From an uncultured Chromatiaceae bacterium (GTDB lineage: Bacteria; Pseudomonadota; Gammaproteobacteria; Enterobacterales; Alteromonadaceae): a stretch of DNA of 39,980 bases. This document shows positions 9,353-17,956 of the stretch, piece by piece (positions within the stretch are counted from its first letter, which is position 1; the number at the start of each line of letters is the position of its first letter). The translations under genes and the position numbers were made by a program. The notes under the pieces are model-generated. The model was given only the letters and a program-made list of their open reading frames with translations, made no database searches and had not been told where the DNA came from. Where the stretch lies: NCBI GenBank assembly GCA_946482615.1, contig CAMLSF010000015.1, positions 1-39,980 on the forward strand. Direction: 5' to 3'.

Positions 9353-10630
9353 ATGAAGTTAAGTCAGGTATCTGTGCTGTTGGCTGGGTTATTCAGCTCT
9401 GTGGTTTTAGCTCAGGTAGAGCAGGTGATCCAGGTGGGGCATTTACTGGATGTGCGTACCGGAAATTATCAGACCAATAAAGCTATTCTGGTCGAAGAAG
9501 GTCGCATCAGCGCTATTGTGGATGCAAAAGATGCTCCCCAAAACCTGCCGTTGATTGATTTATCGACCCATTATGTGGTACCCGGCCTGATTGATATGCA
9601 CGTGCACTTAACTTCAGATCCACAAAAACACGGCTATAGGGGGTTAGTGGAAACTCCAACCCGTGAAGCCATCTTTGGGGTCAGTGCGGCCAAAGCCACT
9701 TTAAAAGCTGGTTTTACCACAGTACGGAATTTAGGGGCTGCAGGTTACGCTGATGTGTCTTTACGGGATGCCATTGAGGATGGCGAAATTCAGGGGCCAC
9801 GGATGCGGGTGGCTGCCAATACCATTTGTATCACAGGCGGGCACTGCGACAACAATTTACTGCCTCATATCTACAATTCACGTAGCGCTGGTGTGGCCAA
9901 TGGTCCGGATGAAGTTCGGGCTAAAGTGCGGGAAAACATCAAATACGGCGCTGATGTGATTAAGTTTGCTGCCACTGGGGGGGTGTTATCCAAAAACACA
10001 GACGTCAATGCCAGTCAGTATAACCTAGAAGAAATGAAAGCCCTGATAGATGAAGCGCACGACAGAGGCCGGATAGTGGCAGCCCATGCTCATGGTTTGC
10101 AGGGCATTAAACGTGCTATTGCAGCCGGCGTCGATTCGATTGAACATGGCAGCTTTATTGACGATGAAGCCATTCAACTGGCGAAAAAACACGGCACTTA
10201 TTTAGTGATGGATGTCTACGTCAGTGACTTTATTTTAAGTGAAGGTGAAAAAGCCGGTATCTTGCCCGAGTCTCTGGCCAAAGAGAAAAAGGTGGGTTTG
10301 TTGCAACGGCAAAACTTCCAAAAAGCGGTCAAAGCAGGTGTGAAGATGGCGTACGGCACTGATGCCGGTGTTTACACTCACGGTTTAAATGGCCGTCAGT
10401 TTGCTTATATGGTGCAGTGGGGCATGACGCCTTTGCAGGCGATTCAGGCGGCCACAGTGAATGCCGGTACTTTACTGAACTGGAAAAATGAACAAGGCCA
10501 ACAGAATGTTGGTGTGCTGGAAGTGGGGGCATTTGCAGATTTAGTCGCAGTCTCAGTTGATCCTCTGACTCAGATCAAAGCACTGGAGCAACCAGCGCAA
10601 GTGGTAAAATCTGGCCGGCAAGTGTTATAA
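9353..10630 (+). CDS. Secreted amidohydrolase (Xaa-Pro dipeptidase/imidazolonepropionase-like)
   Basis: The 425-residue protein has a signal peptide (MKLSQVSVLLAGLFSSVVLA) and the full metal centre of the amidohydrolase superfamily. This comprises HVH (His83, His85), a probable carboxylated lysine in DVIKFAATGG (Lys204), His245/His247 in AAHAHG, His265 in SIEHGS and the catalytic Asp337 in GTDAGV. This set matches the binuclear-zinc subfamily whose studied members cleave Xaa-Pro or N-acyl amino-acid substrates. The precise substrate cannot be read from the sequence. Export suggests a role in peptide or amide scavenging in the periplasm. AAGGA precedes the ATG. A hairpin just after the stop may end the ubiK–amidohydrolase transcript. 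Confidence 0.88.
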   Translation: MKLSQVSVLLAGLFSSVVLAQVEQVIQVGHLLDVRTGNYQTNKAILVEEGRISAIVDAKDAPQNLPLIDLSTHYVVPGLIDMHVHLTSDPQKHGYRGLVETPTREAIFGVSAAKATLKAGFTTVRNLGAAGYADVSLRDAIEDGEIQGPRMRVAANTICITGGHCDNNLLPHIYNSRSAGVANGPDEVRAKVRENIKYGADVIKFAATGGVLSKNTDVNASQYNLEEMKALIDEAHDRGRIVAAHAHGLQGIKRAIAAGVDSIEHGSFIDDEAIQLAKKHGTYLVMDVYVSDFILSEGEKAGILPESLAKEKKVGLLQRQNFQKAVKAGVKMAYGTDAGVYTHGLNGRQFAYMVQWGMTPLQAIQAATVNAGTLLNWKNEQGQQNVGVLEVGAFADLVAVSVDPLTQIKALEQPAQVVKSGRQVL

Positions 10631-10639
10631 AAACTCCAG

Positions 10640-10678
10640 AGTAGCATTAGATATTTTAATGCTACTGTCACACTTTTT
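10640..10678 (+). terminator. Probable terminator after the amidohydrolase gene
   Basis: AGTAGCATTA (10640-10649) pairs perfectly with TAATGCTACT (10657-10666) around a 7-nt loop. A T5 run lies 7 bases further on. The gap between stem and T-run and the low GC content make it a moderate terminator candidate. Confidence 0.5.
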
Positions 10679-10758
10679 CTCGTCTTTCTTACACAGTCTT
10701 GTCATGGCGTTGCTGAATAATTGCGCACAGTGAAATGACTTAACTCCGGGGAAGACCT

Positions 10759-11109
10759 ATGAAATTTATGACTGCTGCTGTATTTACTCTTGCCACTTTG
10801 TTGGCCAGCCAGGTTCAGGCTACGTCAAACTACACTTATTCAAACACTGAATACTGTGAGCTTGTTGCAGGCAATGCTGCTGATAACTTATTAAAAGCTT
10901 ATGCGAAAAAACTGGGTTTTACTCCTGCACGCAGTGCTTGTGTTCAGTTACTGAATCCTATGACAGCACAGTTAACCCAGGATGCTGAAGCGCAAATTCG
11001 GGCTTATTCCCGTGGCTCAGCCCGTAAGTTACCGGCTTCAGTGGTTCAGCAGTTAAAAGCCATGCCAGAACAACAACGTCGTGCGGCTTTGGTTCAGATC
11101 TACGGTTAA
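10759..11109 (+). CDS. Small exported protein, DUF3718-like
   Basis: This 116-residue protein has a clear signal peptide (MKFMTAAVFTLATLLASQVQA, cut near residue 21). The mature part carries two cysteines, in TEYCELVAGNAADNLLKAYA and SACVQLLNP, that could form a disulfide in the periplasm. The C-terminus is helical and basic. The pattern (cysteine, short helix, second cysteine) recalls the DUF3718 family of Alteromonadales, an assignment from memory. Function is unknown. GGGGAAG precedes the start. It is followed 75 bp later by a 52-residue acidic protein on the same strand and then a strong terminator, so the two may share a transcript. Confidence 0.75.
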   Translation: MKFMTAAVFTLATLLASQVQATSNYTYSNTEYCELVAGNAADNLLKAYAKKLGFTPARSACVQLLNPMTAQLTQDAEAQIRAYSRGSARKLPASVVQQLKAMPEQQRRAALVQIYG

Positions 11110-11184
11110 TTTGCTAGTGCTTCTGCTTGAAATCTGCGTACACTAACCCAAGTGTAATGGCTGGACAGCAAGGCGGAGCATAGA

Positions 11185-11343
11185 ATGAGCGAATTTGACT
11201 TTGATTTAGACCATCTGGATTTTGATGGTGCTGAGAAAAAAACAGCCGAACAACAGTTGGCTGCAGACCAGTTAGCGGCAGAACAGGCTGCATTGCAGGA
11301 CGATGACTCGGATGATTGCGCAGGTGGCGCCTGTAAAATTTAA
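11185..11343 (+). CDS. Small acidic protein with C-terminal CAGGAC motif
   Basis: The 52-residue reading frame begins MSEFDFDLDHLDFDG and ends DDDSDDCAGGACKI. It is strongly acidic, with an alanine/glutamine-rich probable helix in the middle. Its only two cysteines are spaced CxxxxC at the end. GGCGGAG lies 6-12 bases before the ATG, and a 15-bp terminator follows, so it sits in a properly built transcription unit. The tail could bind a metal or form a redox disulfide. I do not recognise a named family. No export signal is present, so it should be cytoplasmic. It is short enough to be missed by gene finders with a length cut-off. Confidence 0.72.
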   Translation: MSEFDFDLDHLDFDGAEKKTAEQQLAADQLAAEQAALQDDDSDDCAGGACKI

Positions 11344-11374
11344 GTCCAGTCAGAGGTTTTGTTGTTTAACTTTG

Positions 11375-11416
11375 ATCAGGGGCTAAGTGTGTCACTTAGT
11401 CCCTGATTTGTTTTTT
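11375..11416 (+). terminator. Strong Rho-independent terminator
   Basis: The arms 11375-11389 and 11393-11407 form a 15-bp stem with a single G-T pair and a TGT loop, followed by TTTGTTTTTT. It closes the transcript of the small acidic protein and insulates the catalase gene. Confidence 0.9.
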
Positions 11417-11513
11417 AGATTAATATAATTGTTTTATTTTGTTTTTTAAATTGACCCTGAGCCTCTACTCTGTGTTGGCAGGATAGAGCGAACTCCAAAA
11501 GAGGGTCATAATA

Positions 11514-13022
11514 ATGTTTAATAAATCAGCCTTAGTTGTAGCTTTAGGTTTGTCTTTAGCTGTACAAGCAAATACTTTAACCAGAGACAATGGTGCTCCG
11601 GTCGGGGATAACCAGAATTCCACTACAGCAGGTGCAAACGGCAGTGTGTTACTGCAGGACGTGCACCTGATCCAGAAGTTACAACGTTTTGCCCGTGAGC
11701 GTATTCCTGAGCGTGTAGTGCATGCCCGTGGTACAGGTGCTTATGGTGAATTTGTGGCCACTGACGACTTGTCCGATTTAACCCTGGCTGCGCCTTTTGC
11801 TGCTCAAGGTAAAAAGACGCCGGTTTTTGTGCGTTTCTCCACTGTTATTCATGGTAATCACAGCCCTGAGACCTTGCGTGACCCCCGTGGTTTTGCTGTG
11901 AAGTTTTACACCGATCAGGGCAACTGGGACTTAGTGGGCAACAACCTGCCAGTATTTTTTATCCGTGATGCGATTAAATTCCCGGATATGGTGCATTCAT
12001 TAAAACCATCCCCAATCGATAATATGCAAGACCCGAATCGTGTCTTTGATTTTATGTCACATGAACCGGGTTCGACCCAGATGCTGACTTTTGTCTACTC
12101 AGACTTAGGCACGCCGGCCAGCTACCGCGAAATGGATGGTTTTGGCGTACATGCCTACAAGTTTGTCAATGACCAAGGCCAGGTGCATTACGTCAAATTT
12201 AACTGGAAGAGTCAGCAGGGCGTGAAGTCGCTGGATGCTGAGCAAGTCACTCAAACTCAGGGCATGGATTTTAACCACCTGACCCGAGATCTCTATCAGA
12301 ACATCAATGCTGGTAATAATCCAAAATGGGATTTGTATCTGCAGCTGATCACGCCGGATCAACTGGATGACTTCGACTTTAACCCACTGGATGCGACCAA
12401 AACCTGGCCTGGTGTGAAAGAACGTAAAGTGGGTACTCTGACGCTCAACCGGATGCCGGATAACTTCTTTGAAGAAACCGAACAATCGGCTTTTGCACCA
12501 GCCAACCTGATCCCGGGTATAGAGCCTTCAGAAGACCGTTTGCTGCAAGGCCGTATTTTCTCTTATGCCGATACTCAGCTGTATCGCTTAGGGGTTAATC
12601 ACAGCCAACTGCCTGTAAACAGAGCCAGAGTGATGGTGGATAACCACAATCAGGACGGCGCTATGAATGGCGGCAACAGTAAATCCAATGTCAATTACGA
12701 GCCAAGCCGTATCGAGCCGAAAACTGTGATGACAGCAGCCCGGGCAGTGGAAACCCGGCTGGATGGCACAGTGTTGCAAAAGGCTATCAGCAAGCAGGAC
12801 AACTTCAGTCAGGCTGGCGCCTTGTACCGCAGCTTTGATAAGCAGCAACAAGCCAATCTGATCCGCAACTTGTCTGGTGATTTAGGTCAGGTCAAAGATG
12901 CTGTGACGAAACACAAAATGCTGGCGCATTTTTACAAAGCCGACAGCGACTACGGCACTCGTTTAACCAAAGCCGTCAATGGCGATTTAAAACAAGTGCA
13001 GCAAATAGCTTTGTCTCTGTAA
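11514..13022 (+). CDS. Periplasmic haem catalase (KatB-type, small subunit)
   Basis: The 502-residue monofunctional haem catalase breaks down hydrogen peroxide. A signal peptide (MFNKSALVVALGLSLAVQA) puts it in the periplasm. The distal haem residues are His70 in RVVHARGTGA and Asn143 in VGNNLPVFF. The haem-ligand tyrosine is Tyr351 in IFSYADTQLYRLG. PVFVRFSTV and HEPGSTQ are further family signatures. Its length fits the small-subunit group. GAGGG precedes the ATG. The next gene is an ankyrin protein, the arrangement known from katB-ankB of Pseudomonas aeruginosa, so KatB-like is the natural name. No clear OxyR site was recognised. An unusual folded RNA region follows the stop. Confidence 0.94.
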   Translation: MFNKSALVVALGLSLAVQANTLTRDNGAPVGDNQNSTTAGANGSVLLQDVHLIQKLQRFARERIPERVVHARGTGAYGEFVATDDLSDLTLAAPFAAQGKKTPVFVRFSTVIHGNHSPETLRDPRGFAVKFYTDQGNWDLVGNNLPVFFIRDAIKFPDMVHSLKPSPIDNMQDPNRVFDFMSHEPGSTQMLTFVYSDLGTPASYREMDGFGVHAYKFVNDQGQVHYVKFNWKSQQGVKSLDAEQVTQTQGMDFNHLTRDLYQNINAGNNPKWDLYLQLITPDQLDDFDFNPLDATKTWPGVKERKVGTLTLNRMPDNFFEETEQSAFAPANLIPGIEPSEDRLLQGRIFSYADTQLYRLGVNHSQLPVNRARVMVDNHNQDGAMNGGNSKSNVNYEPSRIEPKTVMTAARAVETRLDGTVLQKAISKQDNFSQAGALYRSFDKQQQANLIRNLSGDLGQVKDAVTKHKMLAHFYKADSDYGTRLTKAVNGDLKQVQQIALSL

Positions 13023-13032
13023 ATCCATCTCT

Positions 13033-13129
13033 GGTGCAGGTCGGATGGTTTGATTACTCCAACTGACCTTAGTTTAAAGCCCTGCGAAACTCGTATGCTC
13101 TGTCCTGCACCCAGGGTGAGTTTCGCAGG
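13033..13129 (+). repeat. Interlocked inverted repeats between catalase and ankyrin genes
   Basis: CCTGCGAAACTC (13081-13092) and GAGTTTCGCAGG (13118-13129) form a perfect 12-bp stem with a 25-nt loop. Inside that loop, CCTGCACC (13104-13111) is the exact complement of GGTGCAGG (13033-13040), further upstream. The order of arms is that of a pseudoknot or of two competing folds. No T-run follows, so it is not a simple terminator. It could stabilise the upstream catalase mRNA or set the catalase/ankyrin ratio. Confidence 0.6.
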
Positions 13130-13194
13130 CATTAACCCTTCGTACTTTAATTACTTTGGGGAATACATGAGCCTATTTCTAAGGAGTTTGTCTG

Positions 13195-13698
13195 ATGCGA
13201 CTACTGCTACTGAGTTTTATGTTGTTAAGCACTATGCTGCGCTCTGAAGAACAAGCCTCTGACCCACTGGAACAGCTCACGTCCTATTTTTTTGCCGCTG
13301 CCCGCACCGGGGATCTGGTGGTGCTCAATGAGTTTTTACAGCAGGGTTTTCCTGTCGATCAGCGCAACAAGCAAAGTTATACAGCCTTGATGGTGGCGAC
13401 TTATGCGGGACAGCAGCAGGCAGTTGAATTGCTGCTTAAACAGGGGGCTGATGCCTGTTTGCGCGATAAACGTGGCCATACCGCTATGATGGGGGCTATT
13501 GTCAAAGCAGAGTGGACTATAGGAAAAATTCTGTATCCTATTGAGTGTGATGAAGACAAGTCAGTGGATGCCAAAACACCTGTGATGGATAAAGAGAAAA
13601 TGACGGTTGCACAGTTTGCTGCAGTTTTTGGCCAAAGCGAAAAACTACAGCAACTGGCAAAAGAATCTCAAACTAAAGCAGAGGCCAGCCGGAACTAG
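13195..13698 (+). CDS. Ankyrin-repeat protein, catalase partner (AnkB-like)
   Basis: The 167-residue protein has a hydrophobic N-terminus (MRLLLLSFMLLSTMLRS) that looks like a signal peptide, then ankyrin repeats. FFAAARTGDLVVLNEFLQQG, SYTALMVATYAGQQQAVELL and GHTAMMGAIV are the visible repeat cores. In P. aeruginosa the ankyrin protein next to katB is needed for full catalase activity in the periplasm; the same role is inferred here from position and export. AAGGAG precedes the ATG. It lies 172 bp after the catalase stop, and the spacer contains an elaborate RNA fold. Its TAG stop lies in the CTAG palindrome that also holds the stop of the convergent gene. Confidence 0.87.
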   Translation: MRLLLLSFMLLSTMLRSEEQASDPLEQLTSYFFAAARTGDLVVLNEFLQQGFPVDQRNKQSYTALMVATYAGQQQAVELLLKQGADACLRDKRGHTAMMGAIVKAEWTIGKILYPIECDEDKSVDAKTPVMDKEKMTVAQFAAVFGQSEKLQQLAKESQTKAEASRN

Positions 13699-14039
13699 AC
13701 TACGGCTGTCACTTTAATTTCAACTTTCCACTCTGGATTTGCTAAACGCGCTTCCACTGTGGCGCGCGCGGGCGCCTGACCTTCTGCTACCCATAAATCC
13801 CATGCGGTATTCATAGCGTTGTAATCGGCCATATCGGCCAGATAAATAGTGGCATCGACAATACGGCTTTTGTGGATGCCAACTTCCGCCAGCAGCGCAT
13901 CAATTTGCGCCAGCACATTGGCTGTTTGTGCAGTAGCGTCCTCACCCGTATTTTCGGGCACCATACCGGATAAAAATATCAGGCCATTGGCGATGACTGC
14001 TTCACTGTATCTTTTGCCAGGTTGTATACGTTGGATCAT
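13695..14039 (-). CDS. YoaB-like protein of the RidA/YjgF family
   Basis: The 114-residue protein aligns by eye along its length with E. coli YoaB. Shared stretches include VPEN near residue 28, QTANVLAQIDALL, DATIYLAD, AMNTAWDLWV and the C-terminal NPEWKVEIKVTAVV. The key family arginine is present in APARATVEA. RidA-type proteins are small trimeric enamine/imine deaminases that clear reactive 2-aminoacrylate; the YoaB branch is less studied, so the substrate is uncertain. It lies 15 bp after the YggN-like gene on the same strand, with AAGGA before the start, so the two are probably cotranscribed. It overlaps the ankyrin gene by 4 bp, tail to tail. Confidence 0.9.
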   Translation of the reverse strand: MIQRIQPGKRYSEAVIANGLIFLSGMVPENTGEDATAQTANVLAQIDALLAEVGIHKSRIVDATIYLADMADYNAMNTAWDLWVAEGQAPARATVEARLANPEWKVEIKVTAVV

Positions 14040-14054
14040 TAGTTTTTCCTTGTA

Positions 14055-14846
14055 TCAGATCACGGGTTTATAGCCTTCACTCTGACCATCTATCAGATCA
14101 TAAGGTGACATAGCCGGGATCTGTTGTTGAATTTGCTGTTCCAGCTGGTCCAGGGTTTTCAGTTGCTGGCAAATCTGCTGGCCACGTTGTTGTAAATTTT
14201 TACTGTTTTTTTGCATATCGGCTTTTAACTGACTGCCGAAGTTCTGCATTTTAGTCCGGAAACTTTGCATTTTTTCTGTGGCTGTGCCGGGACTTTGCAG
14301 AGCATTTTGACCTAAAGTCAGCATCATCTGGCCACTGATCCTGGCTATGGCCTGCTGAATTTTTTGCTCAGCTTCTTTGGCCAGGTTTTTATCCGCTGAG
14401 CGTAGCTGACTGCCATAGACATAAATAGTATCGCCCTGACGTTGCACCAGCTGATTCAGTTGCTGTTCCAGTTGCTCTACAGGCTCCTGTAATTCAGGGT
14501 TTTCGGCAAGACTCATGCCTGTGGCTGTCTGTACATTTTGATCCAACACGGAGCGCGCCAGCTGCAAGCTGTCATCCATCAAAGCCGCAGAGGCTGTAAC
14601 TTGAGAACGAATGCCTTGTTGATAGGCTTTCAGCTGTTGTTGGGTCTGTGCATTGCTGTTAGTTTTTTGCTGAGCCAGCCACAATTGTCCTTTGGTATCA
14701 ATACGCCACAACTCCTGCTCACCCCGTTGAATGCTGACCGCTGAAGGACTGACTTTCAAATCGTCCTGCAAGGTTAAAGCACATTGATCACCGGCATAAC
14801 TCAGACCACTGACCAGCAGCATGGTACTGACACAGATATACTTCAT
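14055..14846 (-). CDS. Exported YggN-like protein (DUF2884)
   Basis: I place the start at the ATG at 14846, giving 263 residues. It follows AGAGG at a good distance and yields a clean signal peptide (MKYICVSTMLLVSGLSYA); a start 12 codons upstream would bury it. The mature protein begins with a short beta-rich part (CALTLQDDLKVSPSAVSI, then a probable strand QLWLAQ). A long glutamine-rich helical region with coiled-coil character follows, with a second cysteine near the end (QQICQQLKTL). The layout matches the YggN/DUF2884 periplasmic family as I know it, whose function is unknown. It lies upstream of the RidA-type gene and 87 bp after the sensor kinase gene. Confidence 0.8.
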   Translation of the reverse strand: MKYICVSTMLLVSGLSYAGDQCALTLQDDLKVSPSAVSIQRGEQELWRIDTKGQLWLAQQKTNSNAQTQQQLKAYQQGIRSQVTASAALMDDSLQLARSVLDQNVQTATGMSLAENPELQEPVEQLEQQLNQLVQRQGDTIYVYGSQLRSADKNLAKEAEQKIQQAIARISGQMMLTLGQNALQSPGTATEKMQSFRTKMQNFGSQLKADMQKNSKNLQQRGQQICQQLKTLDQLEQQIQQQIPAMSPYDLIDGQSEGYKPVI

Positions 14847-14933
14847 AACAACCTCTATAAGGTTAAAAAAACTATGCTGCAAAACTGGCGATGAATCATC
14901 ACTGAATCGGCCGCGCCTTTCAGGTATTGGTGT

Positions 14934-17843
14934 TCACAGTTTTTGAGTGCAGTGTTCAAACAGCAGTTCAATGGCCTCTCTGCTTTGTTGCAGACAAAGT
15001 TGTAACTGACTGCATAAAGAGGATTCCAGCTTTCCTTGTTGTAATAACTGCTGTTCTGTCAGGCGGCACAACTGGCTTAATCGCAGCAGACCTAATTGCC
15101 CCATACTGCCAATCATACGGTGGAACACTTTGGGATCAGGCTCAGCCTGGCTTAACTCCAGTTGCAGTCCACTCAGCTGCTCTTTGACATGGGCACAGAG
15201 GCTTTGACGTTGCTCCGCTTTTAGCGCTTGCAGAGTCTGCTGCAGATACTCTGCCTGATACAAAGGGCTTAAGGGCGGTAACTGTGCCAGCTGAGCGATC
15301 AGGGCTTGCACCTGTTCGCGCCGCCAGGGTTTCAGCAGCACTGCACTGATCTCTGCGGCTCTGTCTTGGGGGACTGAACCTGTAACTAAAATAAAACGGG
15401 AGTTTTCATCCACCTGCTGTTGCAGCTGCAGTTGTCGGATGGTTTGTTGAGCGTCTGCGTCCTGTAGCTGGCCATCTAAAAAGAGCCAGGCCCAGAGCTG
15501 TTGCGGCAGCTGCGCCACCTGTTGCAAACTGCTGACTGAGGTGACCACAAAACCAGACTGGGTTAATACCTGCTCGAGACTCATCCGGCATAACTCATCA
15601 TCTTCCACCACTAAAGCTGTTGCTTGTGCTGAGGCGTCGGATTGAACTGGTGGCAATAAAGCTGAAGCCTGACATTTCAGCTGAAAACTGACTTCAGTGC
15701 CAATCCCCGGCACCGACTGGATCTCCAGAGCCGACCCTAACTGATGCAGCAGTTTTTGGCAAACCAGCATGCCAAGGCCTGGACCAGCCTGCAATGAACG
15801 CTGCTGGCTCAAACGTTCGCCCCGTAATAACTGACTGATTTGCAGCGCCGTTAAGCCTATGCCTGTATCCCGTACTTTGAAACACAAGGTCAGAGCAGGA
15901 TCTTGTTGGTTCAGCAGCTCTACCCGGACTTCAATCTCACCCTGCTGAGTGTATTTCACTGCATTGGAGATCAGATTGGTCAGTAACTGGGTCAGCAGAT
16001 TTTCATCCAGCAATAACAGATCGGGTACATTGGACGCCACTGAACAGCTTAATTTTAATCCTTTATTGCTGGCTAAAGGTTCCAGTAAATCCTGTAAACG
16101 CGCCAGCAGTTCGGTCAGCACCACTTGCTGATCCACAGGTTGATATACACCATAATCCAGCCGGCTGGTGGTCAGAATGTTGTTGATAATATTATCCAGT
16201 GACCAGACAGAGCGACGGGCCAGCTGGATTTTTTGCTGACCTTCAGGGTGCTTGATTTGAGGTAATAACTGAGCCAGCACTGCATCAATACCTTGCAACG
16301 GAGTGCGTATTTCATGGCCTAAGGTAGCGATAAATTCATTTTTAACCGCAATTTTTTGTTGTGCCATTTCCTGCTGTTTTTGTAGCAACAGCCTGTTGCG
16401 TCGCGATTTGTGATAAAACAAAGACAACAACAGCGCTAAAGCTAAGCAGGCACCTACGGACAGCAGCAACAGCATATTTTTTTGGTGTTGATGGGTCAGT
16501 AACGCCAGTTGGTTTTGCTGTGCCGCCTGCTGCAGTTCAAGTTCCAGTAAATTTTTATGCTGTTCGCTGGAGATCACCAGGGCTTGTTTATGGGTTTTGT
16601 CGTCAAACAGTGACTGCTGCAACAAACGCACCTGGTCCAGCGCTTCATAGGCTTGCCGGTCTTCTTGCTTAAATCGGGCTACTGCTGCTGTGACCAGCCA
16701 AAAATCCAGCAGATGCTGGGGTTCGGTAAAGTCGGCGGGCTGCAAAGCCAGCTCAGTGTACAAAGCAGCAGCTTGCGCCTGTTGCGAAAACTCCAGTAAA
16801 GCGCTCAGATGGCGCAAGCTGAAACGTTGAAAATTACTAAGATATTCATGATCATGCAATAGCTCTGTGATCTGCTTATATTTGCCGTTGGCTTGTTCAG
16901 CCCGGTCAAAATGTAAATCCAGCCAGGCCAGACTTTGCAGAGCATCCGCTTGCTCTATACGGTTATGCACTTGCTGTGCGGCCAACAAAGCTAACTGCAA
17001 CTGCTGTTCACTTTCCTGATAGTTGTGCCGGGATAATAAAGTGCGGCCCAAACTTAAGTGGTATTGGGCAATCAGAGCTTTTTCCTGCCGGGCCAGACGC
17101 AACTCCAGCGCTTTGCGGGCAAAATCTTCAGCACTCTGATACTGCTGATAAAGCCGGCTGGCTTCAGCCAGAATATGTAAAAAATTAGCCTGACGGTTGG
17201 TATCATCCCCTGTCATCGCCAGATTTAAGCCATCACTGGCAATCTGGATCGCCTGGGGGTAGGCATACAAATTCATGTAAATATGAGCCAGGTCATAGCG
17301 GATGATTTGCAGTGGCACTGCATTATTGGCGTCGACTGCAATCTGCATGGCTTCCAACGCTTTGGGCAGCGCTTTGTCAGCCTGACCTAATCGATTCAGG
17401 TTGTCGGCCTGGCGCCTCAGCGCATTAAATAACTGTTTAGTATCGTTCTGACTGCGGGCTACCCGTTCAATTTCAAGACTGGTCTGGTAGGCTTGCTGGT
17501 AATCCCCCTGTAGCATATAGGCTGTGGTTTGTTGCAACAGCACTCTGTGGTAATCGGCACTTTCCCTGTCTGTGGTGTGGTCCAGCCATTGTCTGGCATA
17601 ACTCAGACTTAACGCGGGGTCTTGCGTGACAAAAACTTCGGTCAGCCTGACCAGCAGACTCAGCCGTTGTGCCGGTTCTGTGTTTTGTAACAGTTGCTGT
17701 TGTAATTGCTGACGTTCAGCCGCAGTAGACACTTCCACCTGTTGCTGGCTATATGCCGTTTGAGGTAAAAGCAGCATCAGAACCAGCCATAAAAAAAGCA
17801 GCTTAACGGCCACTATACAACTCCTTGAACAGATCCAACCCAT
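14934..17843 (-). CDS. Hybrid sensor histidine kinase with periplasmic TPR sensor, REC and HPt domains
   Basis: This 969-residue inner-membrane protein begins with a signal/anchor helix (KLLFLWLVLMLLLPQ). A ~400-residue periplasmic array of TPR-like helical repeats follows (for example AEDFARKALELRLARQEKA). A second membrane span lies at ~455-477 (MLLLLSVGACLALALLLSLF). Then come a dimerisation domain with phospho-acceptor His510 in LGHEIRTPLQG, an ATPase domain (N box LISNAVKYT, G1 RDTGIG, G2 GPGLG), a receiver with Asp790 in FLDGQ and Lys in LKPW, and an HPt with His908 in FHRMIGSMGQLG. The usual HPt lysine is replaced by Ile. This is a full phosphorelay in one chain. No separate response regulator is nearby, so the output partner is elsewhere. 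A periplasmic TPR sensor is shared in style with the cyclase at 25340. Confidence 0.92.
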   Translation of the reverse strand: MGWICSRSCIVAVKLLFLWLVLMLLLPQTAYSQQQVEVSTAAERQQLQQQLLQNTEPAQRLSLLVRLTEVFVTQDPALSLSYARQWLDHTTDRESADYHRVLLQQTTAYMLQGDYQQAYQTSLEIERVARSQNDTKQLFNALRRQADNLNRLGQADKALPKALEAMQIAVDANNAVPLQIIRYDLAHIYMNLYAYPQAIQIASDGLNLAMTGDDTNRQANFLHILAEASRLYQQYQSAEDFARKALELRLARQEKALIAQYHLSLGRTLLSRHNYQESEQQLQLALLAAQQVHNRIEQADALQSLAWLDLHFDRAEQANGKYKQITELLHDHEYLSNFQRFSLRHLSALLEFSQQAQAAALYTELALQPADFTEPQHLLDFWLVTAAVARFKQEDRQAYEALDQVRLLQQSLFDDKTHKQALVISSEQHKNLLELELQQAAQQNQLALLTHQHQKNMLLLLSVGACLALALLLSLFYHKSRRNRLLLQKQQEMAQQKIAVKNEFIATLGHEIRTPLQGIDAVLAQLLPQIKHPEGQQKIQLARRSVWSLDNIINNILTTSRLDYGVYQPVDQQVVLTELLARLQDLLEPLASNKGLKLSCSVASNVPDLLLLDENLLTQLLTNLISNAVKYTQQGEIEVRVELLNQQDPALTLCFKVRDTGIGLTALQISQLLRGERLSQQRSLQAGPGLGMLVCQKLLHQLGSALEIQSVPGIGTEVSFQLKCQASALLPPVQSDASAQATALVVEDDELCRMSLEQVLTQSGFVVTSVSSLQQVAQLPQQLWAWLFLDGQLQDADAQQTIRQLQLQQQVDENSRFILVTGSVPQDRAAEISAVLLKPWRREQVQALIAQLAQLPPLSPLYQAEYLQQTLQALKAEQRQSLCAHVKEQLSGLQLELSQAEPDPKVFHRMIGSMGQLGLLRLSQLCRLTEQQLLQQGKLESSLCSQLQLCLQQSREAIELLFEHCTQKL

Positions 17844-17956
17844 GCTAACAACCCCTTTCTTTCAGAGCAAGTTGTCATATCGTCTGATGGTTATAAACCA
17901 AAAAATTATTTTAATAACTAAAAAGCATAAAGCAGAGAGAAGGGTTATTTAGGTTT

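Noticed and set aside
11418..11513. OxyR-type site before the catalase gene
   Set aside because: No spaced ATAG/CTAT pattern could be found. A TATAAT at 11424-11429 has no usable -35 because the upstream terminator occupies that place.
17844..17950. A CysB site upstream of cysJ
   Set aside because: The stretch is AT-rich and CysB control is likely from family knowledge, but CysB sites are too loose to call by eye.
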